Source: Frankia casuarinae
Lineage (GTDB): Bacteria > Actinomycetota > Actinomycetes > Frankiales > Frankiaceae
Direction of reading: 5' to 3'
Assembly (NCBI RefSeq): GCF_000013345.1
Contig: NC_007777.1
Span: 2,232,001-2,296,000 of the forward strand
DNA length: 64,000 nt
A program made the translations under genes and the position numbers. Below the pieces are notes generated by a model, which saw only the letters and a list, made by a program, of their open reading frames with translations, did no database searches and was not told the DNA's origin. Shown one piece after another: positions 16,915 through 26,029 of this stretch. Numbering within the stretch: position 1 is the first letter of the stretch; the number at the start of each line of letters is the position of its first letter.

Positions 16915-17127
16915 GTGCTCGTCTGTTCGTGCTTCGCGGTGTCCGACCGGTTGCTACGCAACGTGATCGCCTCGGGTGCCTGCGACGTTGACGCCGTCGG
17001 CGAGCGATGTGATGCCGGGACGGGCTGTGGCGGCTGTGTGGAGGAGATTGCCGAGCTGTTGGGTGAGGCGTCCGCGCGCCGCGGCAGTCCGGTTGCCAGA
17101 GCGGGGCAGGGTTCCGGATCGGGTTAG
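16915..17127 (+). CDS. bfd: Bacterioferritin-associated ferredoxin (Bfd)
   Basis: The 70-residue protein MLVCSCFAVSDRLLRNVIASG... has the BFD-like [2Fe-2S] cysteine set CxC near the N-terminus and CDAGTGCGGC further on. In characterised systems Bfd docks on bacterioferritin and passes electrons that reduce and release stored iron. GTG 16915 follows GTGAGG at a suitable distance. The upstream iron box supports a role in iron starvation. No bacterioferritin gene is in the window, so the partner must be elsewhere. The tail after residue 50 is variable. Confidence 0.88.
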   Translation: MLVCSCFAVSDRLLRNVIASGACDVDAVGERCDAGTGCGGCVEEIAELLGEASARRGSPVARAGQGSGSG

Positions 17128-17621
17128 GGCCGCGTGGCGGCCGAAGTGCCGCCGTTGCCGTCGTCACGGAACATCATCAACGCTCTGAGTACGGTCGCGT
17201 TCCTGGCCCGTCGGCTACGGAATGAGACCGGCTATGACCGATATCTCGGACCGCCGGCGGACCGGCCCGCCTCCGCGGTGACCGTGCATCGGGCCAGGTG
17301 ACCGTCATGCTCGGGCGGTGTCCCCGCGCCCGGACACATCCGGTCCACCCGCGAGCTACCGCGTGGAGCTACCGCGTGCTGGGATCACCCTCGCGCTGCC
17401 ACGACGGCATACGGATGACCCACCCCGACATTGCCGGCTACCGTGGGCCAACCGGCCGAAGTCCGCCTGAGAGGTAGCATCGGCCGGTCGATCCGGCCGA
17501 GCCGCGACGCCCCGCTGGTTGCGAGGCACGAGGTCGGCGACGGCGCTGAGTCGGCTGCGCCAGCCGGATCGCGGGCGATGCCTACGGGTACGGTACGGTG
17601 CCCCGTGAGGAGGTCGTGGCG
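17128..17621. other. Intergenic region after bfd
   Basis: About 490 bases with no credible gene. The sequence is ordinary high-GC DNA with a short direct repeat (GGAGCTACCGCGTG-like, 17350-17380). The last 40 bases are the leader of the next gene. Confidence 0.4.
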
Positions 17622-18173
17622 ATGTCCGCTCGCCAGGTGCGGCGGTTTCAGCTGGAGCGTGACGTTGACGTCTCCGGCGTCTCCGGGACGGGTGCGGTCG
17701 CGTTCGGGGCGCAGGCCCCCGACGGCACCTGCGTGCTGTGGTGGGACTCCGAACACGATTCCATCGGGATCTATCCGACGATGGAGACGCTGCTTGCCAT
17801 CCACGGACACGGCGGTAGTACCCGCGTCGTCTACATCGACGCCGCCGACCAGACCGTCCCCGCGGTTGCGGTGGGGCCCGCCGCTTCGGCCGTTCCCGTC
17901 CTCTCCGCGGCGTCGCCCGTGCCGGGTCCGGCGTCGCCCGTCCCGGGTCCGGCGTCGCCCGTCCCGGGTCCGGCGTCGCCCGTCCCGGGTCCGGCGTCGC
18001 CCGTGCCGAGCCCGGGGTCGCTGGCCACCCCGGCCCGGTCGGCCCGGCCGAATGCGCCCCTGCGTGCCGCACCGTCGCTACGCCTCGGTTCCGCGGCGCG
18101 TTCGGCCGCCGCGGCTCGTGGCCCGCGTCCTTCGCCGACCCGCAAGACGCAGCCCGGGGGTGACGGCCGCTGA
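17622..18173 (+). CDS. Hypothetical protein with Ser-Pro-Val-Pro-Gly repeat linker
   Basis: About 183 residues. The first 80 look folded (RRFQLERDVDVSGVSGTGAVAFGAQAPDGTCVLWWDSEHDSIGIYPTMETLLAIHGHGGSTRVVYID... in pattern, beta-rich with a Trp-Trp pair). The rest is a low-complexity Pro/Ala/Ser tail containing five copies of a seven-residue SPVPGPA unit and ending basic. I do not recognise a family; the folded part resembles small actinobacterial proteins of unknown role. ATG 17622 is favoured by GAGGAGG about 12 bases upstream. It converges with the next, minus-strand gene, whose stop is at the adjacent base. Confidence 0.6.
   Translation: MSARQVRRFQLERDVDVSGVSGTGAVAFGAQAPDGTCVLWWDSEHDSIGIYPTMETLLAIHGHGGSTRVVYIDAADQTVPAVAVGPAASAVPVLSAASPVPGPASPVPGPASPVPGPASPVPGPASPVPSPGSLATPARSARPNAPLRAAPSLRLGSAARSAAAARGPRPSPTRKTQPGGDGR
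17912..18016 (+). repeat. 21-bp tandem repeat (5 units) in hypothetical gene
   Basis: Units begin at 17912, 17933, 17954, 17975 and 17996. The middle three are identical and the outer two differ by one to a few bases. In-frame, encoding the SPVPGPA units. Confidence 0.9.
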
Positions 18174-18812
18174 TCAGGTCAGCGGGCGGAAGCAGGCGGT
18201 GGTCCGTTCCTGCGGGTCTACGGTGTAGAGCGCCAACGTGCCCGCCATCTCCTTCGGATCCACGCCGTTGTCGAGCATTTGCCGGTGCAGGCCCGCCATC
18301 ATGGGCAGGGCGTAATGCACCAGAATCGACGTGATGTCGGCGGGATGGCGCAGCGCCTCGCGAAACTGTTCGTCGGTCGCCGCGTCGCTGGTGAGAGCGG
18401 CGAGGACGCCGAGCCGAATCCGCCCGGCGAGGTTCTCCCAGAGCTGGGCGTTTTTCGGGGCCTCCGGTCCTCGCCAGATCCCCGGGAACGCCAGGTCGGC
18501 GACGACGGCGGTCGGCTGTCGTCCCGTCCGGAGATGTATCGCGACGACCCACATCGCCATGAGCCAGCACATCCCGCGCAGGGTGTGCAGCGGATCGACC
18601 ATCATCTGCTCACGGAGGTGCCGCTCGGACTGCGGGCGGCTGGCCGGAGCCAGCCAACCGCAGACGAGACGTTCGAGGTCGACGATCTGGACCATGGGCA
18701 GGTCCGCGGGGTGCGGCCGGGCCAGCGCGGCGGCCCGGTTGGACTCGGGGTCGACCAGGGCGAGCGCGCCCGGATCGGAGAGTGTCTGCCAGGCCAGACC
18801 TGCCGACGGCAT
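18174..18812 (-). CDS. Conserved hypothetical protein
   Basis: About 212 residues from ATG 18812 (MPSAGLAWQTLSDPGALALVDP...). It is mostly helical, soluble, with a central segment LHTLRGMCWLMAMWVVAIHLRTGRQPTAVVADLAFPGIW that could be one amphipathic or membrane helix. No catalytic motif is recognised. The upstream frame reaches 18986, but that part is Arg/Cys-rich and looks non-coding. No clear ribosome-binding site is seen, so the start is uncertain. The C-terminus (ERTTACFRPLT) is next to the stop of the convergent gene. Confidence 0.55.
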   Translation of the reverse strand: MPSAGLAWQTLSDPGALALVDPESNRAAALARPHPADLPMVQIVDLERLVCGWLAPASRPQSERHLREQMMVDPLHTLRGMCWLMAMWVVAIHLRTGRQPTAVVADLAFPGIWRGPEAPKNAQLWENLAGRIRLGVLAALTSDAATDEQFREALRHPADITSILVHYALPMMAGLHRQMLDNGVDPKEMAGTLALYTVDPQERTTACFRPLT

Positions 18813-19025
18813 GCGGCACACGGTAACGCGAAACGCGGCGCACCGACCACAGCATGGCGGCATTGTGTGGCATTCGACGGTTGCCTCACCGCCGATTCTC
18901 TGGATGTGTCGTCGTGGTCTCCACCGGAGGACCGATGCCGCGCCCACAGCGGTCCCCGGATCCGGGAGGAGCGTCGCGAACGGCAAGCGGACGCCCGGGG
19001 TTCACTCCTCGCCGAGGAGATCTGA

Positions 19026-19979
19026 CTACTCGCCGAGGAGGTCGAGGGGGGTGGTGGGTTGGTGGGGGGTGTGGGGGGTGGTGGTGAGGTGGTGGCGCCA
19101 GAGGGTTTCGGCGGCGTCGGGGTCGTGCTGGGTGAGGTGGGTGAGGAGCTGGTGGTGGGTGGTGTGCTGGTGGCGCAGGGTTGGCAGGTCGGGGATGGGG
19201 GTGGGGGTGTCGGGGGTGGTGGCGTCGAGGATGTGCCGGAGCATGCTGGTGATCATGGTGAGGGTGTGGTTGGTGGTGGTGTCGAGCAGCAGGGTGTGGA
19301 AGCGCAGGTGGCGGGTGTGGATGTCGGTGGGGTCGGGGGTGGGGGTGGTCAGGGCGTGGTCGGTGGCGGTGAGGTGGGCGGTGAGGGTGGTCAGGGTGTG
19401 GTCGGTGGCGGTGGTGGCGAGGAGGCGGATGGCGGTGGGTTCGAGGTGGGTGTGGGCGGTGTGGATGTCGGCGAGGGTGGTGTGGCGGTGTTCGAGGACG
19501 AGGGCGGTGTAGCGGGCGGCGACGTCGCCGTTGGGGGTGTGGACGCGGGCGCCGCCGTGGGCGCCGCGGCGGACGGAGATGAGGGCTTCGGATTCGAGGA
19601 CGCGGAAGGCTTCGCGCAGGGTGGGGCGGGAGACGCCGAACTGTTCCATGAGGACGGCTTCGGGGGGTAGGGCGTCGCCTTCTTGGAGTTCGCCGCGGAC
19701 GATCTGGCGGCGTAGGTGGGCGGCGACGAGTTCGGCGGTCTTGGGGACGCGGACGTGTTGGCCGACGCGGTTGGTGGCTAGCAGGGGGGTGGGTAGGGGG
19801 TGGCCGGGGCCGGTGGCGGTGATGCCGCCGATGCCGGGGGTGCCGGTTCGGGTGATTGTCGTGGTGGTGTCCCGGGCGGGGCGCGACTCGCGGTCGTCCG
19901 TCTCCCCCGGGCGGGCCAGCCGAACCGGATGCCCGGTCATCAGGCTCGTCGGCGTCTCGGTCGGATGCGTTAACGTCAT
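19026..19979 (-). CDS. GntR-family (FadR/FCD) transcriptional regulator
   Basis: The winged-helix domain is at residues about 78-145 (VPKTAELVAAHLRRQIVRGELQEGDALPPEAVLMEQFGVSRPTLREAFRVLESEALISVRRG in outline). The FCD ligand domain follows, with its conserved Arg and metal-binding histidines (HTRHLRFHTLLL). Members are dimeric repressors responding to organic acids or acyl ligands. Two features are odd: a 75-residue N-terminal extension of low complexity, and extreme Thr/His content in the C-terminal half (ATDHTLTTLTAHLTATDHAL), giving GT-rich DNA on the plus strand unlike its neighbours. A real start near residue 78 is possible. No obvious target operon is adjacent. Confidence 0.85.
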   Translation of the reverse strand: MTLTHPTETPTSLMTGHPVRLARPGETDDRESRPARDTTTTITRTGTPGIGGITATGPGHPLPTPLLATNRVGQHVRVPKTAELVAAHLRRQIVRGELQEGDALPPEAVLMEQFGVSRPTLREAFRVLESEALISVRRGAHGGARVHTPNGDVAARYTALVLEHRHTTLADIHTAHTHLEPTAIRLLATTATDHTLTTLTAHLTATDHALTTPTPDPTDIHTRHLRFHTLLLDTTTNHTLTMITSMLRHILDATTPDTPTPIPDLPTLRHQHTTHHQLLTHLTQHDPDAAETLWRHHLTTTPHTPHQPTTPLDLLGE

Positions 19980-21014
19980 GATCTCTTGATCCCCCTGATG
20001 ATCGTGCTGTCCGGAATCTGGTATTCCCCAGACTCCGGACTGCGATGTCGGATGTGTGGCTAGTGGTCTTTGGTGCCGTCTGACTACGAACCGTGCTTAC
20101 GAAGTCGCATTGTGGCAGCGATGGGGGTGGTCCTCCGGTCCGGGGCGGTGAAGGACCACGTTGTATTCCGCATTCTGTTACGCAGAGTTAATAAAAATGT
20201 CGACCTGACCGACTCGGCCCGGGTGCGGGCGCGCTCGACCGGACTGCCGCGGTCCCCGCTCCGTCTGGTCCCTCGAACAGGCGTTGACCAGCGCGTCCTT
20301 GAAGGGGTCAATGGACGGTGAGGCGCGAGACGAGAAAACGCACAAGCACGCTCGCCCGGGATCCCGCCGATCCGAGCTCGGAGTCGACTACAGTGAGTTG
20401 TCGACCTACGCGTCGCACGGTGACCGCCGCCTCGACCTCCGTGTCGAGGGGGAGGGAGACGAACGGTGCAACGGCAGCCGGTGCGCCGAACCGTGGCGGT
20501 CGCCGGCCCAGGGCTGGGGACAGAGAGCAGCAGGGGATCGAGGAGACCGGATGCCGAGGGTTTCTCCCGTGCCTCGGGTGGGCGCGCGGGCCAGTCGCCA
20601 GGCGTGTCCAGAGGAAGGCTGGCGGCGCGCACGCTACCGCTCGTCCCGCGCGCGGCGGCGGTGAGGGAGATCTTCGAAGGCGAGAGCCGTTGACCCCCGG
20701 CTTAGTACGGGAACGGGGAGCGTGGCCGGGACAGCGGCTGGACGGCCTGGGCGGCGGGAGGGAGCCGTTCCGGCAGGGGCGGCACGGGATCACAAAGGAT
20801 CATGGTCGTCCCCGCGGGATCGTACTGCGACGTCGAGGTTTCCCCGGGTACTGGTTCTGTCTAGCAGGATCAGTCGATTATCTGAAGGTATGGGGGTGCT
20901 GGTGACGCCTGTCACGCCGATCGGCCGCCGGCACCTGTTCGGCGGACGAGCTCGTCACGACCGTCACGACCGTCACGACCGTCACGTCCTCAGGCCCATG
21001 GCGACGGGACCGAG
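19980..21014. other. Long intergenic region, no secure gene
   Basis: Over 1 kb without a convincing protein gene. It includes an AT-richer part (20150-20200, with GTTACGCAGAGTTAATAAAA) that may be a promoter. A short Asp-Arg-His-type 9-bp tandem repeat (CGACCGTCA, four copies, 20957-20990) precedes the katG terminator. One small open frame with a good ribosome-binding site is listed separately. Confidence 0.45.
20466..20693 (+). CDS. Possible small basic protein
   Basis: A 75-codon frame starts with GTG at 20466, with GGAGGG nine bases upstream, the best translation start in this otherwise empty kilobase. The product (MQRQPVRRTVAVAGPGLGTESS...) is Arg/Gly-rich and ends REIFEGESR. It has no recognisable domain and composition typical of high-GC chance frames. 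It is reported only because of the start context. Confidence 0.2.
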   Translation: MQRQPVRRTVAVAGPGLGTESSRGSRRPDAEGFSRASGGRAGQSPGVSRGRLAARTLPLVPRAAAVREIFEGESR

Positions 21015-21052
21015 GACGTCCAGGTGGCCCGGCACGGGCCGACCTGGACGTC
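21015..21052 (-). terminator. Strong terminator hairpin after katG
   Basis: GACGTCCAGGT (21015-21025) pairs with ACCTGGACGTC (21042-21052), and inside it GGCCCG pairs with CGGGCC around a 3-base loop. Together they make a 17-bp stem with one bulged base. It is 24 bases beyond the katG stop. Confidence 0.8.
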
Positions 21053-21076
21053 AGGATCGGGCGAGGTGAACCAGGA

Positions 21077-23344
<2,268 letters not shown>

Positions 23345-23467
23345 TCAGGAACGCGTGCGGTGGAACAGCCGGGGCGCCGGCCCCAGTAGATGGCCGCGGC
23401 CGTCGTTGATGGCCTCGTTGACGGCCTCGTCGATCGAGAAGCCGCGCAGGGATGACTCCACTGTCAT
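23345..23467 (-). CDS. Small ORF (40 codons) between oxyR and katG
   Basis: ATG 23467 to TGA 23345 encodes MTVESSLRGFSIDEAVNEAI... ending LLGPAPRLFHRTRS. It lies 33 bases upstream of katG on the same strand and downstream of the presumed katG promoter. The sequence is amphipathic in its first half and basic at the end, and resembles no protein I know. There is no clear ribosome-binding site, so a leaderless mRNA would be required. A short direct repeat of TGTCA (23462-23482) overlaps the start. It may be a leader peptide, a small protein or chance. Confidence 0.4.
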   Translation of the reverse strand: MTVESSLRGFSIDEAVNEAINDGRGHLLGPAPRLFHRTRS

Positions 23468-23527
23468 AACTGTCACACTGTCACGGTCGGCGACTCGGAA
23501 GAGAAATCGAAAAATTCCGCAACTTTG

Positions 23528-23542
23528 ATAGCCTCAATCTAT
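23528..23542. promoter_or_regulatory. OxyR-type site overlapping the oxyR start codon
   Basis: ATAGCCTCAATCTAT fits the classic OxyR half-site ATAG-N7-CTAT exactly and overlaps the ATG of oxyR at 23541. Only one such unit is present; the second unit of the E. coli-type operator is not seen at the expected spacing. It would suit autoregulation of oxyR and divergent control of katG. Confidence 0.5.
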
Positions 23543-24485
23543 GGCTAGTCCGCACCCGACCCTGGCCCAGCTGCGCGCCCTCGTCGGAGTGGCCGATCAC
23601 CGGCACTTCGGCCGCGCCGCGGCGGCCCTGCACGTCAGCCAGCCGACGCTGTCCAGCGCGGTGGCGGCGCTTGAGCGCACCCTGGGCGTCCAGCTCGTGG
23701 AACGCACCACCCGCAGCGTCCTGCTCACCGGGCTCGGGGAGGAGATCGTCCGGCGGGCCCGGGGGGTACTGGGTGCCGTCGACGACATCGGTGAACTGGC
23801 CATCCGGGCCCGGGAACCCCTGGTCGGTGACATCCGTCTTGGGGTCATCCCCACGGTGGCCCCCTACCTGCTCCCACAGCTGCTGCCGACGCTGCGGGAA
23901 CGGTGGCCGCAGGCGCGGCTGCGGCTGCGGGAGTCTCAGACGGCCACCCTGCTGGCGGAGCTGCGCGGCGGTGCGCTCGATCTCGCGTTGCTCGCTCTGC
24001 CCACCGATGAGCCGGGGACAGCCGAGATCCCGCTGTACGACGAGGACTTTGTCCTCGTCACCCCCGCGGAGCACCCGCTGGCGGGTGGCGTTGCCGTGCC
24101 GGTCGCAGCCATCGGCGGGCAGGACCTGCTCCTGCTGGAGGACGGGCACTGCTTCCGGGCCCAGGCACTCGAGGTCTGCCGGGAGGCAGGGGCACGGGAG
24201 CGTTCCACCCTGCGTGCGGCGAGCCTGTCGACGATCGTCCAGATGGTCGCCGGTGGCCTGGGGCTGACCCTCGTCCCCGCCGCCGCTGTCGGAGTCGAGG
24301 TCGGCGAGGGGCGGGGCCTGGCCGTCGCCACGTTCCGCCGGCCCGCGCCGCACCGGCGCGTCGGCCTGGCCTACCGCTTGACCTCGGCCCGCGTGACGGA
24401 CTGGAACCTGCTCGCCGCCGAGGTGCGGGCCGCCCTGCCGGGGACGGGTCTCGCCCTCGCCCCGGTGCCGGCCGCGGCGGTCTGA
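23541..24485 (+). CDS. oxyR: Peroxide sensor OxyR (LysR family)
   Basis: The 314-residue protein has an N-terminal LysR helix-turn-helix (HFGRAAAALHVSQPTLSSAVAALERTLGVQLVERT) and a substrate-domain fold. It is identified as OxyR by LLLLEDGHCFRAQALEVC, in which Cys204 and Cys213 keep the nine-residue spacing of the peroxide-sensing disulfide (Cys199 and Cys208 in E. coli). Divergence from katG supports this. Oxidation by H2O2 should convert it to the activating form. ATG 23541 fits the family start (SPHPTLAQLRALVGVADHRHFGRAA). The last 15 residues are Ala/Pro-rich. Confidence 0.95.
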   Translation: MASPHPTLAQLRALVGVADHRHFGRAAAALHVSQPTLSSAVAALERTLGVQLVERTTRSVLLTGLGEEIVRRARGVLGAVDDIGELAIRAREPLVGDIRLGVIPTVAPYLLPQLLPTLRERWPQARLRLRESQTATLLAELRGGALDLALLALPTDEPGTAEIPLYDEDFVLVTPAEHPLAGGVAVPVAAIGGQDLLLLEDGHCFRAQALEVCREAGARERSTLRAASLSTIVQMVAGGLGLTLVPAAAVGVEVGEGRGLAVATFRRPAPHRRVGLAYRLTSARVTDWNLLAAEVRAALPGTGLALAPVPAAAV

Positions 24486-25110
24486 CGCGCGCCCTCGGCG
24501 GGCTCCGGGGAACGCGGCAGGCCGGCCGCGAGCGCACGCCACTGTGCCACTGGCAGCGGATCCGTCTCGGCGGATTGCCGGCTGACAGCCGCGAGGATGT
24601 CATGCCATTCCTGCAGCGTGGTCACGATCGCGGGCTGGTCGCCGAGGTGCTCGAGGAGCCCCTGGGAGTGCGTTCAGCCGCGCGACCAGCCGGGGCAGGG
24701 CGGGATGCCGCGATGCCCGCACCGTCGCCCGGCTGTGGTTTCGTGCGGGCGGAGCTGGGCAGAAGGACTTTGGGCTCATTGTCCGTCAGCGGACAGGGCC
24801 AGGGTCCCGCCGGCTCGTCTTGATGAGGAAAACTGATTCGAGGGGATGGCGGGACCGCCGTGCTTCGCGGCCTCCACACCTGCCCGGGTGCTGTGTGCCC
24901 AGGCGGTGGCCGTCCCGGAGAGGTCGCGCCGGTTGTTCACCGTTCCGGCGGTTGCGGAACAACCCCGAAGCAGTGGTCAGTGTTTCCCGCCGCGGCCGAT
25001 TTACCCGCCGACGACCAGGGAGACGGCGATGGAAGTGTTTGACCGATAACAGCTGATTGTGTGGTCGAATCGAATGATGTCGAAATGATATTGACGAGTG
25101 GAGGAACATC
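24486..25110. other. Intergenic region with possible gene remnant
   Basis: On the minus strand, about 24480-24660 reads LLEHLGDQPAIVTTLQEWHDILAAVSRQSAETDPLPVAQ in outline, which looks like real protein but is blocked upstream by a stop. It may be the end of a decayed gene. I cannot name the family. The rest is non-coding, and the last 80 bases (AATGATGTCGAAATGATATTGAC region) are AT-rich and probably the hsp20 promoter. Confidence 0.35.
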
Positions 25111-25599
25111 ATGGCATTTCCGGTGCGAAGCAGCCAACGTCCGGCCCCGGTGATCAGGTGGGATCCGTTCCGGGAGATCGAGGACGCCTGGACCCGGATG
25201 GGAAGCCTGCTCGATGAGGTCGTCGGTGGCGCGGAAGGCCGACCGGTGGGACTGCTGGCCGCCGCCGTCATCCCGGTCGACATCGAGGAGACCGACGATG
25301 CCTACATCGTCGAACTCGAGCTCCCCGGGGTGCGCGGCCGCGATGTCTCGATCGACCTGCAGGATAACGAGCTTCGGGTCACCGGTGAGATCAAGGAGCG
25401 GGAACGGAAGGGCGTGCTACGCCGTCAGACCCGCCGGGTGGGCAGGTTTGAACATCGCATCGTGCTGCCGGGCGAGGTGGACCCGGAGTCGGTCAGTGCG
25501 TCGCTGGACGACGGGGTGCTGACGATCCGGCTCGCCAAGTCCAGGAAGAGTCAGCCCAGGCACATCGAGGTCACCGGCGGCAGTGGCGGCGGCAGCTGA
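25111..25599 (+). CDS. Hsp20/alpha-crystallin small heat-shock protein
   Basis: The 162-residue protein has the alpha-crystallin domain (residues about 50-145): PVDIEETDDAYIVELELPGVRGRDVSIDLQDNELRVTGEI in outline, and the beta-hairpin FEHRIVLPGEVDPESVSASLDDGVLTIRLAKS with the A-x-x-x-n-GVL motif. WDPFREIEDAW at the N-terminus is also typical. It forms oligomers that hold unfolding proteins for other chaperones. A GGAGG site lies just before the ATG. The C-terminal IXI-like anchor is weak and replaced by a Gly/Ser tail. No HAIR or CIRCE element was recognised upstream. Confidence 0.93.
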   Translation: MAFPVRSSQRPAPVIRWDPFREIEDAWTRMGSLLDEVVGGAEGRPVGLLAAAVIPVDIEETDDAYIVELELPGVRGRDVSIDLQDNELRVTGEIKERERKGVLRRQTRRVGRFEHRIVLPGEVDPESVSASLDDGVLTIRLAKSRKSQPRHIEVTGGSGGGS

Positions 25600-25757
25600 C
25601 CCGGCGGCGGGGCCGCTGCCCGCGTGTCCGCTATCCCCGGCGGAGGCCGTGCCCGCCTGGCCGCGGCGCCGTGGTGAATCCTGAATCCTGAATCCTCCAT
25701 AAAACTACACCGGACAACCGGGTGTGGGCAGTTAGGATACTTACAACTACACAATCC

Positions 25758-25772
25758 CTACCAGAATGGTAG
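25758..25772. promoter_or_regulatory. Short inverted repeat upstream of sulfotransferase gene
   Basis: CTACCAGAATGGTAG is a 6-bp perfect inverted repeat with a 3-base centre, followed by AT-rich DNA (ATTATTAAAATT). It lies 74 bases before the sulfotransferase start in an unusually AT-rich 150-base leader, so an operator or promoter role is plausible. Nearby, a GAATCCT heptamer is tandemly repeated (25677-25697). Confidence 0.4.
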
Positions 25773-26029
25773 ATTATTAAAATTCCCTCTGGACTCGCAA
25801 CGGAATGGTCGTTAATGTTGCATCCGTTGTCTACGGAGGAGGGAAATGATCAACATCATTGGTGCGGGCTTCGGGCGCACCGGAACGCTTTCGCTCAAGT
25901 TGGCCCTCGAACAGCTCGGTTACGGCCCTTGTCATCACATGGACGAGGTCCTCGCGCACCGAGAGACCATTGCCGCATGGACGAGTGCCGCTGAAGGCGC
26001 TCCTGTGGACTGGGACTCGCTGTACGGCC

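Noticed and set aside
17912-18016. Regular 21-bp units considered as a CRISPR array
   Set aside because: Units are contiguous without spacers, encode repeated peptide in frame, and no cas genes are present.
20070-20905. Several overlapping open frames in the region upstream of the katG terminator
   Set aside because: Arg/Gly/Pro-rich translations, mutually overlapping on both strands, no domain or conserved start apart from one weak small frame.
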